NCBI RefSeq assembly: GCF_001418655.1 | Contig: NZ_LIQZ01000085.1 | Coordinates: forward strand, 1-64,000 | Length of the DNA: 64,000 nucleotides | Reading direction: 5' to 3' | From: Streptomyces phaeochromogenes | GTDB taxonomy: Bacteria > Actinomycetota > Actinomycetes > Streptomycetales > Streptomycetaceae | Shown here: positions 9,200 to 18,225 of the stretch, piece after piece | How the letters are laid out: each line of letters starts with the position of its first letter | Numbering within the stretch: the first letter of the stretch is position 1 | The notes under the pieces: generated by a model | Told to the model about the DNA's origin: nothing | Databases searched by the model: none | Seen by the model: the letters and a program-made list of their open reading frames with translations, nothing else | Program-made: the position numbers and the translations under genes

Positions 9200-9380
9200 A
9201 AACGGCGCCGATTGGGCTGTGTGCCGAAAGTGGATCCTGAGCGATTGGTGATCTGGATTCATGGGGCGGGGTGATCTCACGGACGAGCGGTGGGCGGCGC
9301 TGGAGCCGTTGTTACCCGAAGGGCGCGAGGCGGGGCGCCAGCCCGTCTGGCCTCGGCGGCAGTTGAGCAACGGCATACGT
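9200..9380 (+). pseudogene. IS5-family transposase, 5' fragment (second copy type)
   Basis: ATG 9261 opens 'MGRGDLTDERWAALEPLLP', followed by about 20 recognisable residues ('PVWPRRQLSNGIR'), then homology stops. The leader contains 'gaaagtggatcctgagcg', shared with the 6180-6215 fragment, so this is another remnant of the same IS type. The junction with an oppositely oriented transposase piece is near 9380. Confidence 0.6.
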
Positions 9381-9575
9381 GTCTCGCTCCATTCGGTGAA
9401 CCGGCGGAAGGCGGTCACTCCCGACGGTCCGAAGCCGGGCGGCAGTTGGTTCCAGGTGTAGCCCGGGGTGGCGACGAAGATGATTGCGGCCAGCACCTCG
9501 CGGTCCCCTCGGCGGCGATGTCCTCCGCCCTGCGGGCGTTCCGGAAGGGCTCTCGAAACGGGTCTCGGATATCGC
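9380..9575 (-). pseudogene. IS5-family transposase fragment of a different subgroup
   Basis: The minus strand reads 'VLAAIIFVATPGYTWNQLPP', then 'GFGPSGVTAFRRFTEWS', the N-terminal winged part of a second IS5 subgroup that is typically preceded by 'RPQGGG', also seen here. The DDE catalytic region is absent. It is cut on one side by the plus-strand IS5 fragment and on the other by ISL3 sequence. Confidence 0.6.
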
Positions 9576-9639
9576 GGCCGCCCACCGCGACTGCCTGCCC
9601 GCCGCCACACCAGCACTCGAACCCGAAGCGGCAAGGTTG

Positions 9640-10446
9640 CCACCCTGGTCGGCAGAAGTGTCCGAGGGGGCTGATACTCCTGCCCGGCGGCACGCCAAGC
9701 AGTTGTTCGAGACAGTCCACGGATACACCGGCACGGCCCGCAGCATCAGCGCGATCGCTCGCGACCTGGGCCTGAACCGACGGACCGTGGCCAAGTACGC
9801 ACGCGCGGCCACTTGGCAGGAATGCGTACGCCGCATCCCGCCCCGGCGGCCGACGAGCCTTGATGCGTTCCTTGAGTATTTCCGGCAGCGCTGGGACGAA
9901 GGCGAGCACACCGCGAAGGTGCTGCACCAGGAGATCGTCGCCAAGGGCTACCGTGGCCACTACCAGCGGGTCAAGATGGCCATCGCGCCGCTGCGTCGCG
10001 GACTGCCGATCGACACGCCGCGCGAGCGACCGCCCTCGCCCCGTCAGGTCGCCCGCTGGAGCACCACCGCCCCCTCCCGGCGCGGCCTGTTCGCCGCAGA
10101 AGCACTCGGCCGGCTCCTTGAACACTGCCCGGAGCTCGACCGAACCCACAACCTGGTACGGCAGTTCGCCGCCATGCTCGACACCCGCGACGCCACCTCG
10201 CTCCCGGACTGGCTCAACAACCTCGCAGCCTCCGGCCTCCCGGCGCTGACCGGCCTCGCCAACGCGATCCGCGAGGATCAGCCCGCGGTCGTGCAGGGGA
10301 TCACCACCGCCTTGAACTCAGGCGTGAACGAAGGCAAGATCACAGACCTAAAACTCCAGAAGAGGATCATGGCGGGCCGAGCCGTAGTTCCGCTGCTTCA
10401 CCAGCGCGTCATTCTCATGGCCCACCTCCGCCGCCGCTACCCGTGA
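9640..10446 (+). pseudogene. ISL3-family transposase, 5'-truncated
   Basis: The open frame contains the internal HTH ('SISAIARDLGLNRRTVAKYA') and the C-terminal block ('GVNEGKITDLKLQKRIMAGR' followed by 'AVVPLLHQRVIL') of ISL3/Tnp_ISL3 transposases. The N-terminal zinc-binding region and the first catalytic Asp regions are missing. The frame instead begins in antisense IS5 sequence. Downstream, 'cacccccacttcacgaaaatcttgtcagg' (10473-10501) may be the ISL3 end. Confidence 0.65.
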
Positions 10447-10664
10447 CGGAGCGTCACCGGCGCACGATGGCACACCCCCACTTCACGAAAATCTTGTCAG
10501 GGCCACTCAGATCAGTACGGGGACAACGCGTTCTGACCTGCTCTCTTCCTGCTAATTGATCAACACGGGCCGCCCCTGGGCGGCGATCGGAGGTGAGGTG
10601 AGTCTTGATCGTGTCCGTCCGCGAGAAGACGGAGACGGTTCGAGATGCGAGGTGAGACGCGCGC

Positions 10665-10830
10665 ATGGCATCGAATGAGGACGAGGACCGCCGCCGGGCG
10701 GAGAAGGCCCGGCAGGTCGGCCCGTTCCGCTATGCCCTGATCCAGGACCTGCTCGACCCGGCCCTGACGACCCGCGAACGCGGCCGTCTGGCGCGCCTGT
10801 GGCGTGCCACGATCGCGGGCGTCCCGGCAC
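10665..10830 (+). pseudogene. N-terminal remnant of an rve/Mu-type transposase
   Basis: The peptide 'RRRAEKARQVGPFRYALIQD', then 'LLDPALTTRERGRLAR', matches the start of Streptomyces rve-domain (IS481/Mu-like) transposases. After about 55 residues the similarity ends and the frame runs without a stop into the next gene, so the long open frame 10665-12254 is a chance fusion. Confidence 0.5.
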
Positions 10831-11015
10831 AGAAGGCTCGAAGTTCTTGCTCTGCACCGACGCGCACCCCGGCTGCGGTGTATCCGATGGGCTCGGACTG
10901 TTTCAGGACCCTGACCACAGGCGTAGCCATCAAAGGGTCATGCCCCATATCCGCCAGCACCATTTGGTGGGACACCATCGGAGGCACCCCGACACCCCGG
11001 AGGGACAACGATGCG

Positions 11016-12254
11016 ATGACAGCCGACCCGCGCCCATTCACCCTGGCCGCCGAGGGCACAGGACCGTCGGAACTCGACTACCAGGGCCCGCAGGGCTGGG
11101 CCACGGTGGTTCACCACGCCCACCAGAGATCCTTCACCCTGATCGGAGCCGGCAACACCCAACTGGTCAGGGACCGTGAGCACGAGGAGTGGCGCACGGT
11201 GGAGCCGCGCACCTGGGAGTACAGGGTGGGCCTGTCGGGGCCGCAGCGGCTGCGTATCGAGGAGGCCGAGCGGTGGTCGATCTCCGTCACCCCGCTGGAG
11301 CGTGACGAGGTCGAGGACGGCGGGGTCTTCTCCCGCAGGGGGATCGGGGAGCAGCGAGTCGAGATCGTCAAGCCCGGCCGGGAGGGCGCGGCGATACTCG
11401 AGTTCACCAAGATCGCCGGCGAGCCCTCCACGCGTCCGGCTCTCTTCCTGCTCACGGAGTACGGTCGCGAGCTGGAGTATCTGAGCCGCGAGGACATCGG
11501 CCGCACCGACCGCGCCAGATTCCTGATCGATGCCGATGTCCACCTTCGTGTCTGGAGCCCCAGTTTGTCGACAGGTCAGGTCATGGTCGTCCAGGCCGAC
11601 AACTGTGAATGGCGGCTGAGGGTGCTGCCGCTGTCCGCGGCCCGTCCCGTGGAGACCACCACGACCGGCACTGGTGCGGACGTCCTTGTCCACAGAGGGC
11701 CGCCGGGCGCGGTCACTCTGCGGCAGGAGAAGCACTGGGCATTCGTCCGCATGAGGGGCTTCGACATGGAGCCCGGCGATTCCGGCATCGTCCATTCGGC
11801 CTTTCATGTCAGGCCGTCCGAAAGCGACCTCATCGGGGTCGGTCCCGAGCCGACGCTGATTCAGATCACGGGCGACGGCGGCTGGGAACTGCGCATCACC
11901 CCCCTCGGTGAACTGCGCACCTTCGACAGGGAGATCCGCGGCACGGTCGGAGAGGTGGTCCGCTACACAGGGCCCCCCGCCACCGCACAGGTCAGTACCG
12001 CGTCGTGGCACGAGTGGGGCGGCACGGCCAGCGTCGGCGTTCGCACCGCCGAATTTACCCGGAAGGACTGGGTCTTCGTCGACGGCGGCCCGCTGGCCCG
12101 TTTCAGAAACAAGAGGCTGGAGTTGCTCCCCGGAATGCTGTTGACGGTCACGGCGCCCAAACACGGATCCGGCTGGCGGATCCGTGCCCAGGAACACCAC
12201 CGAGGCCAACGCCAAGCGCAACGTCAGGCCTGGCGCAGGGAAAGGCGACGATGA
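11016..12254 (+). CDS. Four-repeat beta-rich protein of unknown function
   Basis: ATG 11016 is preceded by GGAGGGA (about 10 nt), the only good ribosome site in the frame, giving 412 residues starting 'MTADPRPFTLAAEGTG'. No signal peptide or membrane segment is seen. The sequence falls into about four units of 85-105 residues. Each ends in a W-x-[IL]-x-[IV] strand: 'RWSISVTPL', 'EWRLRVLPL', 'GWELRITPL', 'GWRIRAQ'. Repeated 'G..V..Y.GP' turns resemble small beta-sandwich modules found in actinobacterial cell-surface or stress proteins. The C-terminus is Arg/Gln-rich. I do not recognise a named family and propose no function. Confidence 0.6.
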   Translation: MTADPRPFTLAAEGTGPSELDYQGPQGWATVVHHAHQRSFTLIGAGNTQLVRDREHEEWRTVEPRTWEYRVGLSGPQRLRIEEAERWSISVTPLERDEVEDGGVFSRRGIGEQRVEIVKPGREGAAILEFTKIAGEPSTRPALFLLTEYGRELEYLSREDIGRTDRARFLIDADVHLRVWSPSLSTGQVMVVQADNCEWRLRVLPLSAARPVETTTTGTGADVLVHRGPPGAVTLRQEKHWAFVRMRGFDMEPGDSGIVHSAFHVRPSESDLIGVGPEPTLIQITGDGGWELRITPLGELRTFDREIRGTVGEVVRYTGPPATAQVSTASWHEWGGTASVGVRTAEFTRKDWVFVDGGPLARFRNKRLELLPGMLLTVTAPKHGSGWRIRAQEHHRGQRQAQRQAWRRERRR

Positions 12255-12717
12255 CACCGAGGGCTGCTCTGCCGGGGCAACTCCCTGTCATCGCTGGGAG
12301 AAGCCCCGGCGTGAACTCTTGAAGCCACCATCTCCCCACATTCGAGCTGCCCGGCCGGCATCCCCGGCCGACCGGCTCTGTCCGTCGCTCGAACTCCACC
12401 GGGATTCGATCACGGATCGGTGGGAGTGGGACAACCCGCTGTCACCTCCGGGCCGGCGCCACCTTCCCGGTGCCGTCTCCGGGGCGCCCTGGTCTCTGTC
12501 GAGCCTGATCCGGTCCTGCCCCGCCAGATCATGCGTAACGCTCTGGGCGGGGCTGCGATTGCCGAGTGCCGTCCGGCGTCGCAGGGCCGGTTCGAGAGAA
12601 ATTCCTGCCGCCCGCCGACTCACCCGAGTTGGTGGCTGCTGGTCACGGAGCCCCGGCTCCGGTTGCTCCTGAGCCTGTTCGGCCTTCGGGCCCGGCCCGG
12701 GCGGCGTCACCTGCGGG
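12255..12717. other. Intergenic region without a recognisable gene
   Basis: Overlapping frames occur on both strands, but none has family motifs or a clean start. This is the space between two convergent genes and may hold their terminators, although I see no strong hairpin. Confidence 0.35.
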
Positions 12718-13701
12718 TCACTTCCGGTAGCGGGCTACGGGTGGGTAAAAGTCGCCGTAGCCGCTCAGCCACCGTTCGTGCAGGGCGCGGAGTCTGCCCG
12801 AGGAGTGCAGGCGGGCGAGGACGCCGTTGACGAAGCGGACGAGTTCCGGTGAGCCCGTCGCGACGGCGATGCCGTGCGGCTCGTAGGTGAACCGGGGGCC
12901 GGTGATGCGGGTGGCGGGGTCCTGGGCGCGCAGCCCGGCCAGGACGTTGTCCGTGGTCGATACGGCGGCCACGTCGCCCAGTTGGAGGAGTACCAGGCAG
13001 TCGGTCCAGTCGGCGACGGTCACCGGCCGCACCTTGGGACGGGCCCGGCGCAGCGCGGTCAGCGAGGTGGTTCCCGCGGCCGTGCACACTCTCTGTCCGG
13101 CGAGGTCGGCCAGACTCTTCACACGGGAGGTGTCGGGGACCAGGACGCGCTGACCGGAATCGAGGTAGTCGCTGCTGAACAGCACCCGCTCCATGCGCTC
13201 GCAGGTGATGGTCATCGAGTGGGCGACCAGGTCGACTTCGCCGCGCTCCAGGACCTCGATGCGCCGTCGGGACGGCACGGTCCTGAACTGCACCCGGTCC
13301 GACCGTCCGAACAGGGCCCTGGAGATCTCCCGCACCAGGTCGATGTCGAGTCCGTCCAACTGACTCGTGGTGGGGTCGCGGTAGCCGAAGAGGAACGTGT
13401 TCTGGTCCACGCCCACGATCAGTCGTCCGCGTGCGACGATCCGTTCCATCGCCGTACCGCTCGGCATCCGTCCGCCCGGCTCCGGCATCCGGGCCGGCGG
13501 CTTCAGCGACCGCAGTGGGTCACACTCCTCGGCCTTGGCCCGCGTGACCACGGAGGCGGTGCCGGCGGGCTTGTCCGCCCTAACGGGTGAGTGGTGGGCC
13601 GAGGGGCGTACGTCCGCGGAAGACGCCGTCAGAGCCAGGGCGACCAGCGGCGCCATGGCCACAGGCAGCACACGAAGACGTAACGGGACCCGTCCGGGCA
13701 T
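12718..13701 (-). CDS. Amino-acid-type ABC solute-binding protein (SBP_bac_3)
   Basis: From ATG 13701 ('MPGRVPLRLRVLPVAMAPLV') the protein has about 327 residues: an Arg-rich N-terminus, a hydrophobic signal segment (residues 8-27) without an obvious lipobox Cys, then a periplasmic-binding fold. Diagnostic pieces are 'RLIVGVDQNTFLFGYRDP', 'GLDIDLVREISRALFG', 'GEVDLVAHSMTITCERM' and 'DLAGQRVCTAAGTTSL', typical of glutamate/polar amino-acid binding proteins. No permease or ATPase gene is adjacent, so it may serve a distant transporter or act as a sensor. A longer start (to 13842) adds only Arg/Gly/His-rich residues and is less likely. Confidence 0.75.
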   Translation of the reverse strand: MPGRVPLRLRVLPVAMAPLVALALTASSADVRPSAHHSPVRADKPAGTASVVTRAKAEECDPLRSLKPPARMPEPGGRMPSGTAMERIVARGRLIVGVDQNTFLFGYRDPTTSQLDGLDIDLVREISRALFGRSDRVQFRTVPSRRRIEVLERGEVDLVAHSMTITCERMERVLFSSDYLDSGQRVLVPDTSRVKSLADLAGQRVCTAAGTTSLTALRRARPKVRPVTVADWTDCLVLLQLGDVAAVSTTDNVLAGLRAQDPATRITGPRFTYEPHGIAVATGSPELVRFVNGVLARLHSSGRLRALHERWLSGYGDFYPPVARYRK

Positions 13702-13944
13702 CCCTTGTCCGGGTGTGTGCCTCAAGCGCCCGCCGTCTCCCACGCAGTGCCCCCTGCTGTCGTGGTGGCGCGGGCCCCGCCCGCAGACTCGTTCCAGGGT
13801 GAGGTGTGAAGGGGCTTCTTCGCCACCGTTCTTGCCCGTCAACTCGAAGACCTCGTCATCACGAGCACGAAGGGAGCGCTTTCCAACCCCAATCTGAGCA
13901 GGTCAGATGCAGTGTGATCCAGCACCGCGCGGGTTGAAAGAGGC

Positions 13945-14289
13945 TCACTGGGTGGGCGCCTCGGCGAGCGAGAGGCTGTTCCCGTCGGGGTCCAGCACGA
14001 CGACGTGGCGTACGCCGTTGCTGTGGGTCTCGACCGGTTCATGGTCGATCCCATGTGCGGCGAGTCGCGCCAGGATGTCGTCGAGGTCGTGCACGCCGAG
14101 CGTGATCATGGCTCCGCCTACTCGCTCAGCGCGCGCGTCCCGATCGTCAACGACGACCCACGCGTTCTCACCGACCCGCCACAGGTACTCCTCGCCGATG
14201 ATCTCGTCCGCTGGGCGGTCGAAGAACACCTCGAACCACTCCAGTGCCTTGCTCCGGTCACTCACGCACATGACGCTGTACAGGTCCAC
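13945..14289 (-). CDS. VOC/glyoxalase-fold protein
   Basis: This 114-residue protein contains one VOC-type module pair: 'VSDRSKALEWFEVFFDRPAD' at the start, 'VGGAMITLGVHDLDDILARL' in the middle and 'VVLDPDGNSLSLAE' at the end. The last block supplies the metal-site Glu position in glyoxalase/bleomycin-resistance proteins. Its length is normal for the family. The substrate is unknown, and the neighbouring genes (a solute-binding protein and IS debris) give no clue. Confidence 0.8.
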   Translation of the reverse strand: MDLYSVMCVSDRSKALEWFEVFFDRPADEIIGEEYLWRVGENAWVVVDDRDARAERVGGAMITLGVHDLDDILARLAAHGIDHEPVETHSNGVRHVVVLDPDGNSLSLAEAPTQ

Positions 14290-14650
14290 TCGGATCGCTC
14301 CTCATAGTCGTTTCGAAAGTTGGACCACTCCCGTGACCGAAACTCACCGGAGGAGGTAGCCCGGTTCTCCACAAGGAAGGTGAAGCCAGGCACCGTTGGC
14401 GCTATTGAGCCCTTGCCAACCACGCATGTCGGCTGGGCAGTTGGCCTGACAGACGGATGAAGTGTCAACGGCCTTCGTTCTCCCCGTAGGCGGCCAGGAG
14501 TTCGCCCCGCAGTCAGCGATCTGCGGCTACCAGTTCTCCCTGCTCCTTGAGAAGTTTTCAACCTGATTTCGCAGGTCACGGGGCTGGTGTGGGGCGGGAG
14601 TGATGTACTCATGCCGGTCGGGGGCTTGATCGTCTCGGGGAGATCGTCCG
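14290..14650. other. Region without a supported gene
   Basis: No gene is supported. The part around 14560-14600 ('ttttcaacctgatttcgcaggtca') looks like the terminal noncoding part of an insertion sequence, consistent with the transposase remnant that follows. Confidence 0.3.
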
Positions 14651-14653
14651 TCA

Positions 14654-14830
14654 CCTGTGGACCTCGGTGTTCGCCAGGACGAGGAGGGCCCGCAGGAGGG
14701 TGGTCGCGTGCCGGGTGTTCATGCGGACCTTGGTGAGGATGCGCCAGGATTTCAGGTTCGCGAAGCCGTGCTCGACGGCGGCGCGTTCGCGGCCGAGCAC
14801 CGGCGTTGTCGATACCCGCCGGGTGCGCCG
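14654..14830 (-). pseudogene. IS5-type (DDE_Tnp_4-like) transposase, C-terminal fragment
   Basis: The minus strand ends 'RERAAVEHGFANLKSWRILT', then 'KVRMNTRHATTLLRALLVLA'. The E of 'VEHGFANLKSW' is the third catalytic residue of DDE_4 transposases. Only the last 50-60 residues remain. The upstream part is replaced by an ISKra4 remnant in the opposite orientation. Confidence 0.6.
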
Positions 14831-14964
14831 AACTCCTGCGCACCAAGCGGGAGGTGATCGTCCGATGGCTCGGGTTCCATGATTCTCCCTGCTGCTTCTC
14901 AACGGCTCCCCTGATGCTTCGTCGCGGTCTCCTGGCTTATTACCGACTGGCCGGTTGCCAGCGG

Positions 14965-15165
14965 CGCCGAAAGAGCAACACGCCACCTGATCGCCGACCG
15001 CTTCGACATCACCGGCTCCAGGTGGAGCGTCGAGGGCGCCCAAGCCGTCCTCCAACTCCGCACCGTGATCGACAACGAGGACCTCGAGAAGTGCTGGCGG
15101 TTCCATGCCACACGAACGGGAACGGCTCTATCCCGGCGCTGAACAGGGAAATTACGTTCTAGGGG
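14965..15165 (+). pseudogene. ISKra4-family transposase, C-terminal fragment with frameshift
   Basis: The plus strand reads 'ATRHLIADRFDITGSRWSVE', then 'GAQAVLQLRTVIDNEDLEKC' and 'WRFH', the typical ISKra4 C-terminus. The last part ('HERERLYPG') is in another frame, so a frameshift lies near 15105. No upstream catalytic region remains. Confidence 0.6.
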
Positions 15166-15282
15166 GCTTGATCGCCGACGTCACTCAAAACGAGCCGCAC
15201 CCAACGGCGACTTCCCCCCAGTACTGGACCCTCCACACCCACAGAGCAGGGTCATTGCATGATCGGGAACTGTCTGGGTTCG

Positions 15283-16218
15283 TCAGGTGAGGCCGAGGGC
15301 TCGTAGGGGCCGGTGGTAGTCGCGGCCGGTGTGGCGGAGGGCGGCTGCGATGTTGGTCTGGCCGACCTGGCGGAAGAGGCTGATGGCGAGGTTGCGCAGG
15401 GAGGCCATGGCGCGGGGCAGGGTGCCGGTGCGGACCTTGGAGTCGTCCTCGCCGAAGGTGCGGTCCCGGACATGGTGCAGAAGGTTCTCGATGCCCCAAT
15501 GGCCTCTGATCCAGGTGGCGAGTTCGGTGGAGGTGGCGTCGAAGACGCTCACGCTGGTGATCAGGTGGACGCGCTCGATGGTCAGCCTTCCGGTGCTCAA
15601 GTCGCGTCGCCACCGTACGCCTTGGATCGCCTGGCGGGCGCCGGGGTAGTCGAGGTGGCTGAACGCGGCAGCCTTGAGCCGGCGGATCTCGTCGCGGTGG
15701 TGGGCGTGGTCGCGTGTGCGGTGCCCGAGCGGGATGTCCCGCCAGGGCAGCTCCCTCACCTGGGCATACAAGCCCGGATGGTTCTTCTTCACCACAGCCA
15801 AGTAGTGAGCGCCGCAGCCGGTCAGATGGGCCCCGTGACCATGCTGGGTGTGCAGCGCATCGGTGGTCACTACCGCGTTGCGCAGATCCAGGCCGCTCAG
15901 AAGGGGCACGAAGGAGGGGATCTCGTTGCTCTTGGAAGCGACCTGCCGCTGGGCCAGGACCACGCCGTGGTGGTCCATCGCCGCCAGCAGCTGGATCGCC
16001 GCGGCCGTTGCCGTTCGCGATCCGCGGACCACCTTGCCGTCGACCGCGATCACTCGTCGCACCGGCCCTCTCTCCGCCTCCGGCTCGACCGGGTGCGGTG
16101 TTCTGGCCTGCAGATACGCGCTGATCGCCGCGTCCAGCGCGTCACCGTCCACACGCTGCAGCAGGCGGCGCACAGTTGCGGCGTGCGGCACCGGCCACAG
16201 ACCGGTAGGAGTTGACAT
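15283..16218 (-). pseudogene. ISAs1-family transposase, 5'-truncated
   Basis: The 311-residue frame shows the ISAs1 DDE core: '[20 protein letters not shown]', '[18 protein letters not shown]', '[16 protein letters not shown]'-type block and '[17 protein letters not shown]' with the catalytic Glu. Family members have 370-400 residues, and about 80-90 N-terminal residues are missing here. Homology begins at '[16 protein letters not shown]', and the frame's ATG lies in flanking DNA. It directly abuts, and probably cut, the GntR-like gene. A possible IS end, 'gggtcattgcatgatcgggaa', lies just downstream (15250-15270). Confidence 0.7.
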
Positions 16219-16627
16219 ATTGCCCGCGCGGCCCTGTCAGCAGCCCTTCGGCAACCAGCTGGCGCACCGCGGCCGCGGCTTCCTTCGTGCCGATATCGAA
16301 CGCCCGGGTGATCTCGAAGCGGGTCATGAACCGATCGCCGGGGTCGTAGCTCCGGTGAATCGCGGTCCGCATCATCCGGTAGGCGCGTTCAGCCGGGGTC
16401 GTGGTGCCGACGCTGTAGAGCCGGTAGCCCGCGTGGAGGGTGGCCATCCCGTCCGCGGCCAGCTGCTTGAGGGCGGAGCGGACCACGGGCGCAGGCAGCC
16501 GGAGATCCCCCGCAATCTCGGCCAGGGCGGGCAGATGGGTGCCCAGCTCGGTGCACGAGAGCCGCACCCACCGGCGTACCGACTGCACGTCTTCGTCACT
16601 CGCCACCACGCTGTCCGTCATCGTCAT
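16142..16627 (-). CDS. GntR-type winged-helix regulator, probably 3'-altered by ISAs1
   Basis: ATG 16627 ('[13 protein letters not shown]', GGGAGA upstream) overlaps the stop of the preceding gene as ATGA, so translation is likely coupled. Two consecutive winged-helix-like segments are visible: '[20 protein letters not shown]' with '[15 protein letters not shown]', and '[20 protein letters not shown]' with '[12 protein letters not shown]'. Native sequence appears to end near 16210 at 'GQYVNSYR'. The remaining residues read through the ISAs1 fragment, so the C-terminus is not original. It probably regulates its own operon or a neighbour. Confidence 0.6.
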   Translation of the reverse strand: MTMTDSVVASDEDVQSVRRWVRLSCTELGTHLPALAEIAGDLRLPAPVVRSALKQLAADGMATLHAGYRLYSVGTTTPAERAYRMMRTAIHRSYDPGDRFMTRFEITRAFDIGTKEAAAAVRQLVAEGLLTGPRGQYVNSYRSVAGAARRNCAPPAAACGR

Positions 16628-17331
16628 GCCTGCGTCTCCCTGTCCCCGGTGCTCCGATACGGAATCCAGACTGATGGGCCGCACAAGGCGAGTGCCACGA
16701 ATTGCGTGAACCGGGCCCGGACAGGCCTGATACATGCGGGTCCGTCAGCGGCCTTGATGACCCGGCTGATCCCGTACGGAACCTCCTCCGCCACCACGAG
16801 CAGCGGTTCCAGGATCCCCATGTACACCGGGTCTGTGTCGGGCGGGCTGTGCTCGGTCATCAAGCAGCCCGCCGCCTCCTCCTTGGTCTTGAGGTAGGCC
16901 GCTCGCTTGTCTTCGGCAATCTCGAGAACAATCTCTATCGCGGTGTCCACGCCGTCGCGCAGTTCTGCCCACCGCTTCGCCATGTCGTCCCGTTCGTCAA
17001 GAAGGCTGCGCTCGCGGGCAGGTAGGACGCCGGCGGCCAGCACCGACAACGCCTCGCGCAACCGGCCAAGCGCCGGTTCCTGGCACAGCTCTTTCACGGC
17101 GGAGGCTGTGAGCGGCGGTTCCGCTTTGGCCACGCGTTCCAGCACGGTGATGCCCAGGACGGCAGTCGAGGCCGCGTACCGCCAGGCGGTCAGCGCCGTA
17201 TGCCGCTCGTAGTCGGACGCGCCGCTCGTGATCTCGTGGACGGCTTCCTCGTAACCGTCGCCGGGACAGGACGCGGGCCCCGGCCCGGGCTGGCTTCCCC
17301 ACCGGTCCGGTCGCGCGTCTTCCGGCGCCAC
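16624..17331 (-). CDS. Helical protein of unknown function, coupled to the GntR regulator
   Basis: The frame reaches 17403, but that would overlap the divergent Csp-like gene. GTG 17331 is a reasonable start, though uncertain, because the first 50 residues are Pro/Gly-rich and weakly protein-like. The rest is mostly helical ('HTALTAWRYAASTAVLGITV', 'VLPARERSLLDERDDMAKRW', 'EIVLEIAEDKRAAYLKTKEE') and has no recognisable catalytic motif. One hydrophobic stretch near the C-terminus ('FTQFVALALCGPSVWIPY') is not a convincing membrane segment. The ATGA overlap with the downstream regulator suggests that the two work as a unit. Confidence 0.5.
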   Translation of the reverse strand: MAPEDARPDRWGSQPGPGPASCPGDGYEEAVHEITSGASDYERHTALTAWRYAASTAVLGITVLERVAKAEPPLTASAVKELCQEPALGRLREALSVLAAGVLPARERSLLDERDDMAKRWAELRDGVDTAIEIVLEIAEDKRAAYLKTKEEAAGCLMTEHSPPDTDPVYMGILEPLLVVAEEVPYGISRVIKAADGPACIRPVRARFTQFVALALCGPSVWIPYRSTGDRETQA

Positions 17332-17390
17332 GGAAGCGGTACTGGCGTCGTCGGAGCACCGGCCCACCGCACCGTTCCATGGGGGACGCC

Positions 17391-17798
17391 ATGCTCCAGA
17401 CACGGGAACTCCTCGACAGCGCCGCTACCTCAAGCCCCCTCAACCACGAAGTCCTCGCCCGGGCCGTGGACGTGCTCGGCGACTGCGAGGAGGCCACCAC
17501 CGCATGCGCGGCGGGCATGCTCGCCGAGAAGGACGCCGACGAACTGCGCGCCGCGATCAGCCAGGACCTGGACTGCGCCGACGTCACGATGGCAACCCGT
17601 CGGGTGCTCACCCGCGGCAGCAGCCACGACGCCGCGCTCCTGACCGCGCAGGTCGAGGCGTGTCTGATCGCCTACCGTCGCAGCCACGACACGTGCTCAC
17701 AGCACGCTGACCACCACGAGCACTGTCACATCTGCGCAGATGCGACCGAACGTGCCGCCGACGCGTGCAGGGAGATACTCGCCGCCGTACGGTCGTGA
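17391..17798 (+). CDS. Csp3-like (DUF326) cysteine-rich four-helix protein
   Basis: The protein has 135 residues; ATG 17391 has GGGGGA upstream. The pattern 'DCEEATTACAAGMLAE', 'DLDCADVTMATRRVLTRGS', 'EACLIAYRRSHDTC', 'HEHCHICADATERAADAC' follows the four-helix bundle of Csp3-type copper storage proteins, including the typical 'RLDLDCAD' and 'HEHCxxC' blocks. Csp3 proteins bind many Cu(I) ions through cysteines lining the bundle. Here only about eight Cys remain, and several canonical CxxxC positions are Ala, Thr or Val. Copper capacity may be reduced or the ligand changed. There is no signal peptide, so it is cytosolic. Its position beside a chalkophore-type locus supports a copper role, but this is inference. 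Confidence 0.6.
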   Translation: MLQTRELLDSAATSSPLNHEVLARAVDVLGDCEEATTACAAGMLAEKDADELRAAISQDLDCADVTMATRRVLTRGSSHDAALLTAQVEACLIAYRRSHDTCSQHADHHEHCHICADATERAADACREILAAVRS

Positions 17799-17990
17799 CT
17801 CCTGGCCGGCCCGCACGGGGTGTTCCATCGCGTACGCCGCCCACTCCATGAGTCGTTCGGCACTCGCGGCCAGTTCCCGTCAACTGGCATGGTTCTTCTC
17901 ATGTGTTGGGGCCGTTTCACGGCAGTCCCGCCCCGGGCATCGTTGACGTGCCGGACCGTCCGGCGCGGCGGAAGTGACGAGGTGGCACAG

Positions 17991-18209
17991 ATGGCTGACG
18001 TGAGCCCGGAACCGATCGCGACCTTCTGCGGGGAGTGCGACTGCGGTTGTCCCCAGCTCTTCCTGGACCCTGGTGCGCCCGAGGACAAGCGGGTGCGCAT
18101 CACCGACGACTTCGGGCAGCAGGTGCAGATGAGCGCGGAGCAGTTCGCAGACCTCGTCGCCCAGGCCAAGGCCGGCGCCCTGGACCGGCTGACCGTCGCA
18201 GCGGGCTGA
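17991..18209 (+). CDS. Small Cys-rich protein, function unknown
   Basis: This is a 72-residue protein starting at ATG 17991 with GAGG upstream. The N-terminal part has 'FCGECDCGCPQLF', four closely spaced cysteines that could form a metal or redox site. The rest is acidic and helical. Such short proteins are common in Streptomyces but unnamed. It is 16 bp from, and probably co-transcribed with, the DJ-1/PfpI gene. Confidence 0.65.
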   Translation: MADVSPEPIATFCGECDCGCPQLFLDPGAPEDKRVRITDDFGQQVQMSAEQFADLVAQAKAGALDRLTVAAG

Positions 18210-18225
18210 GGCCGGTACGACGCCC

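Noticed and set aside
10665..12254. Single 529-codon gene
   Set aside because: The first about 55 codons are a transposase stub and the next about 60 are noise. The real gene starts at 11016 behind GGAGGGA.
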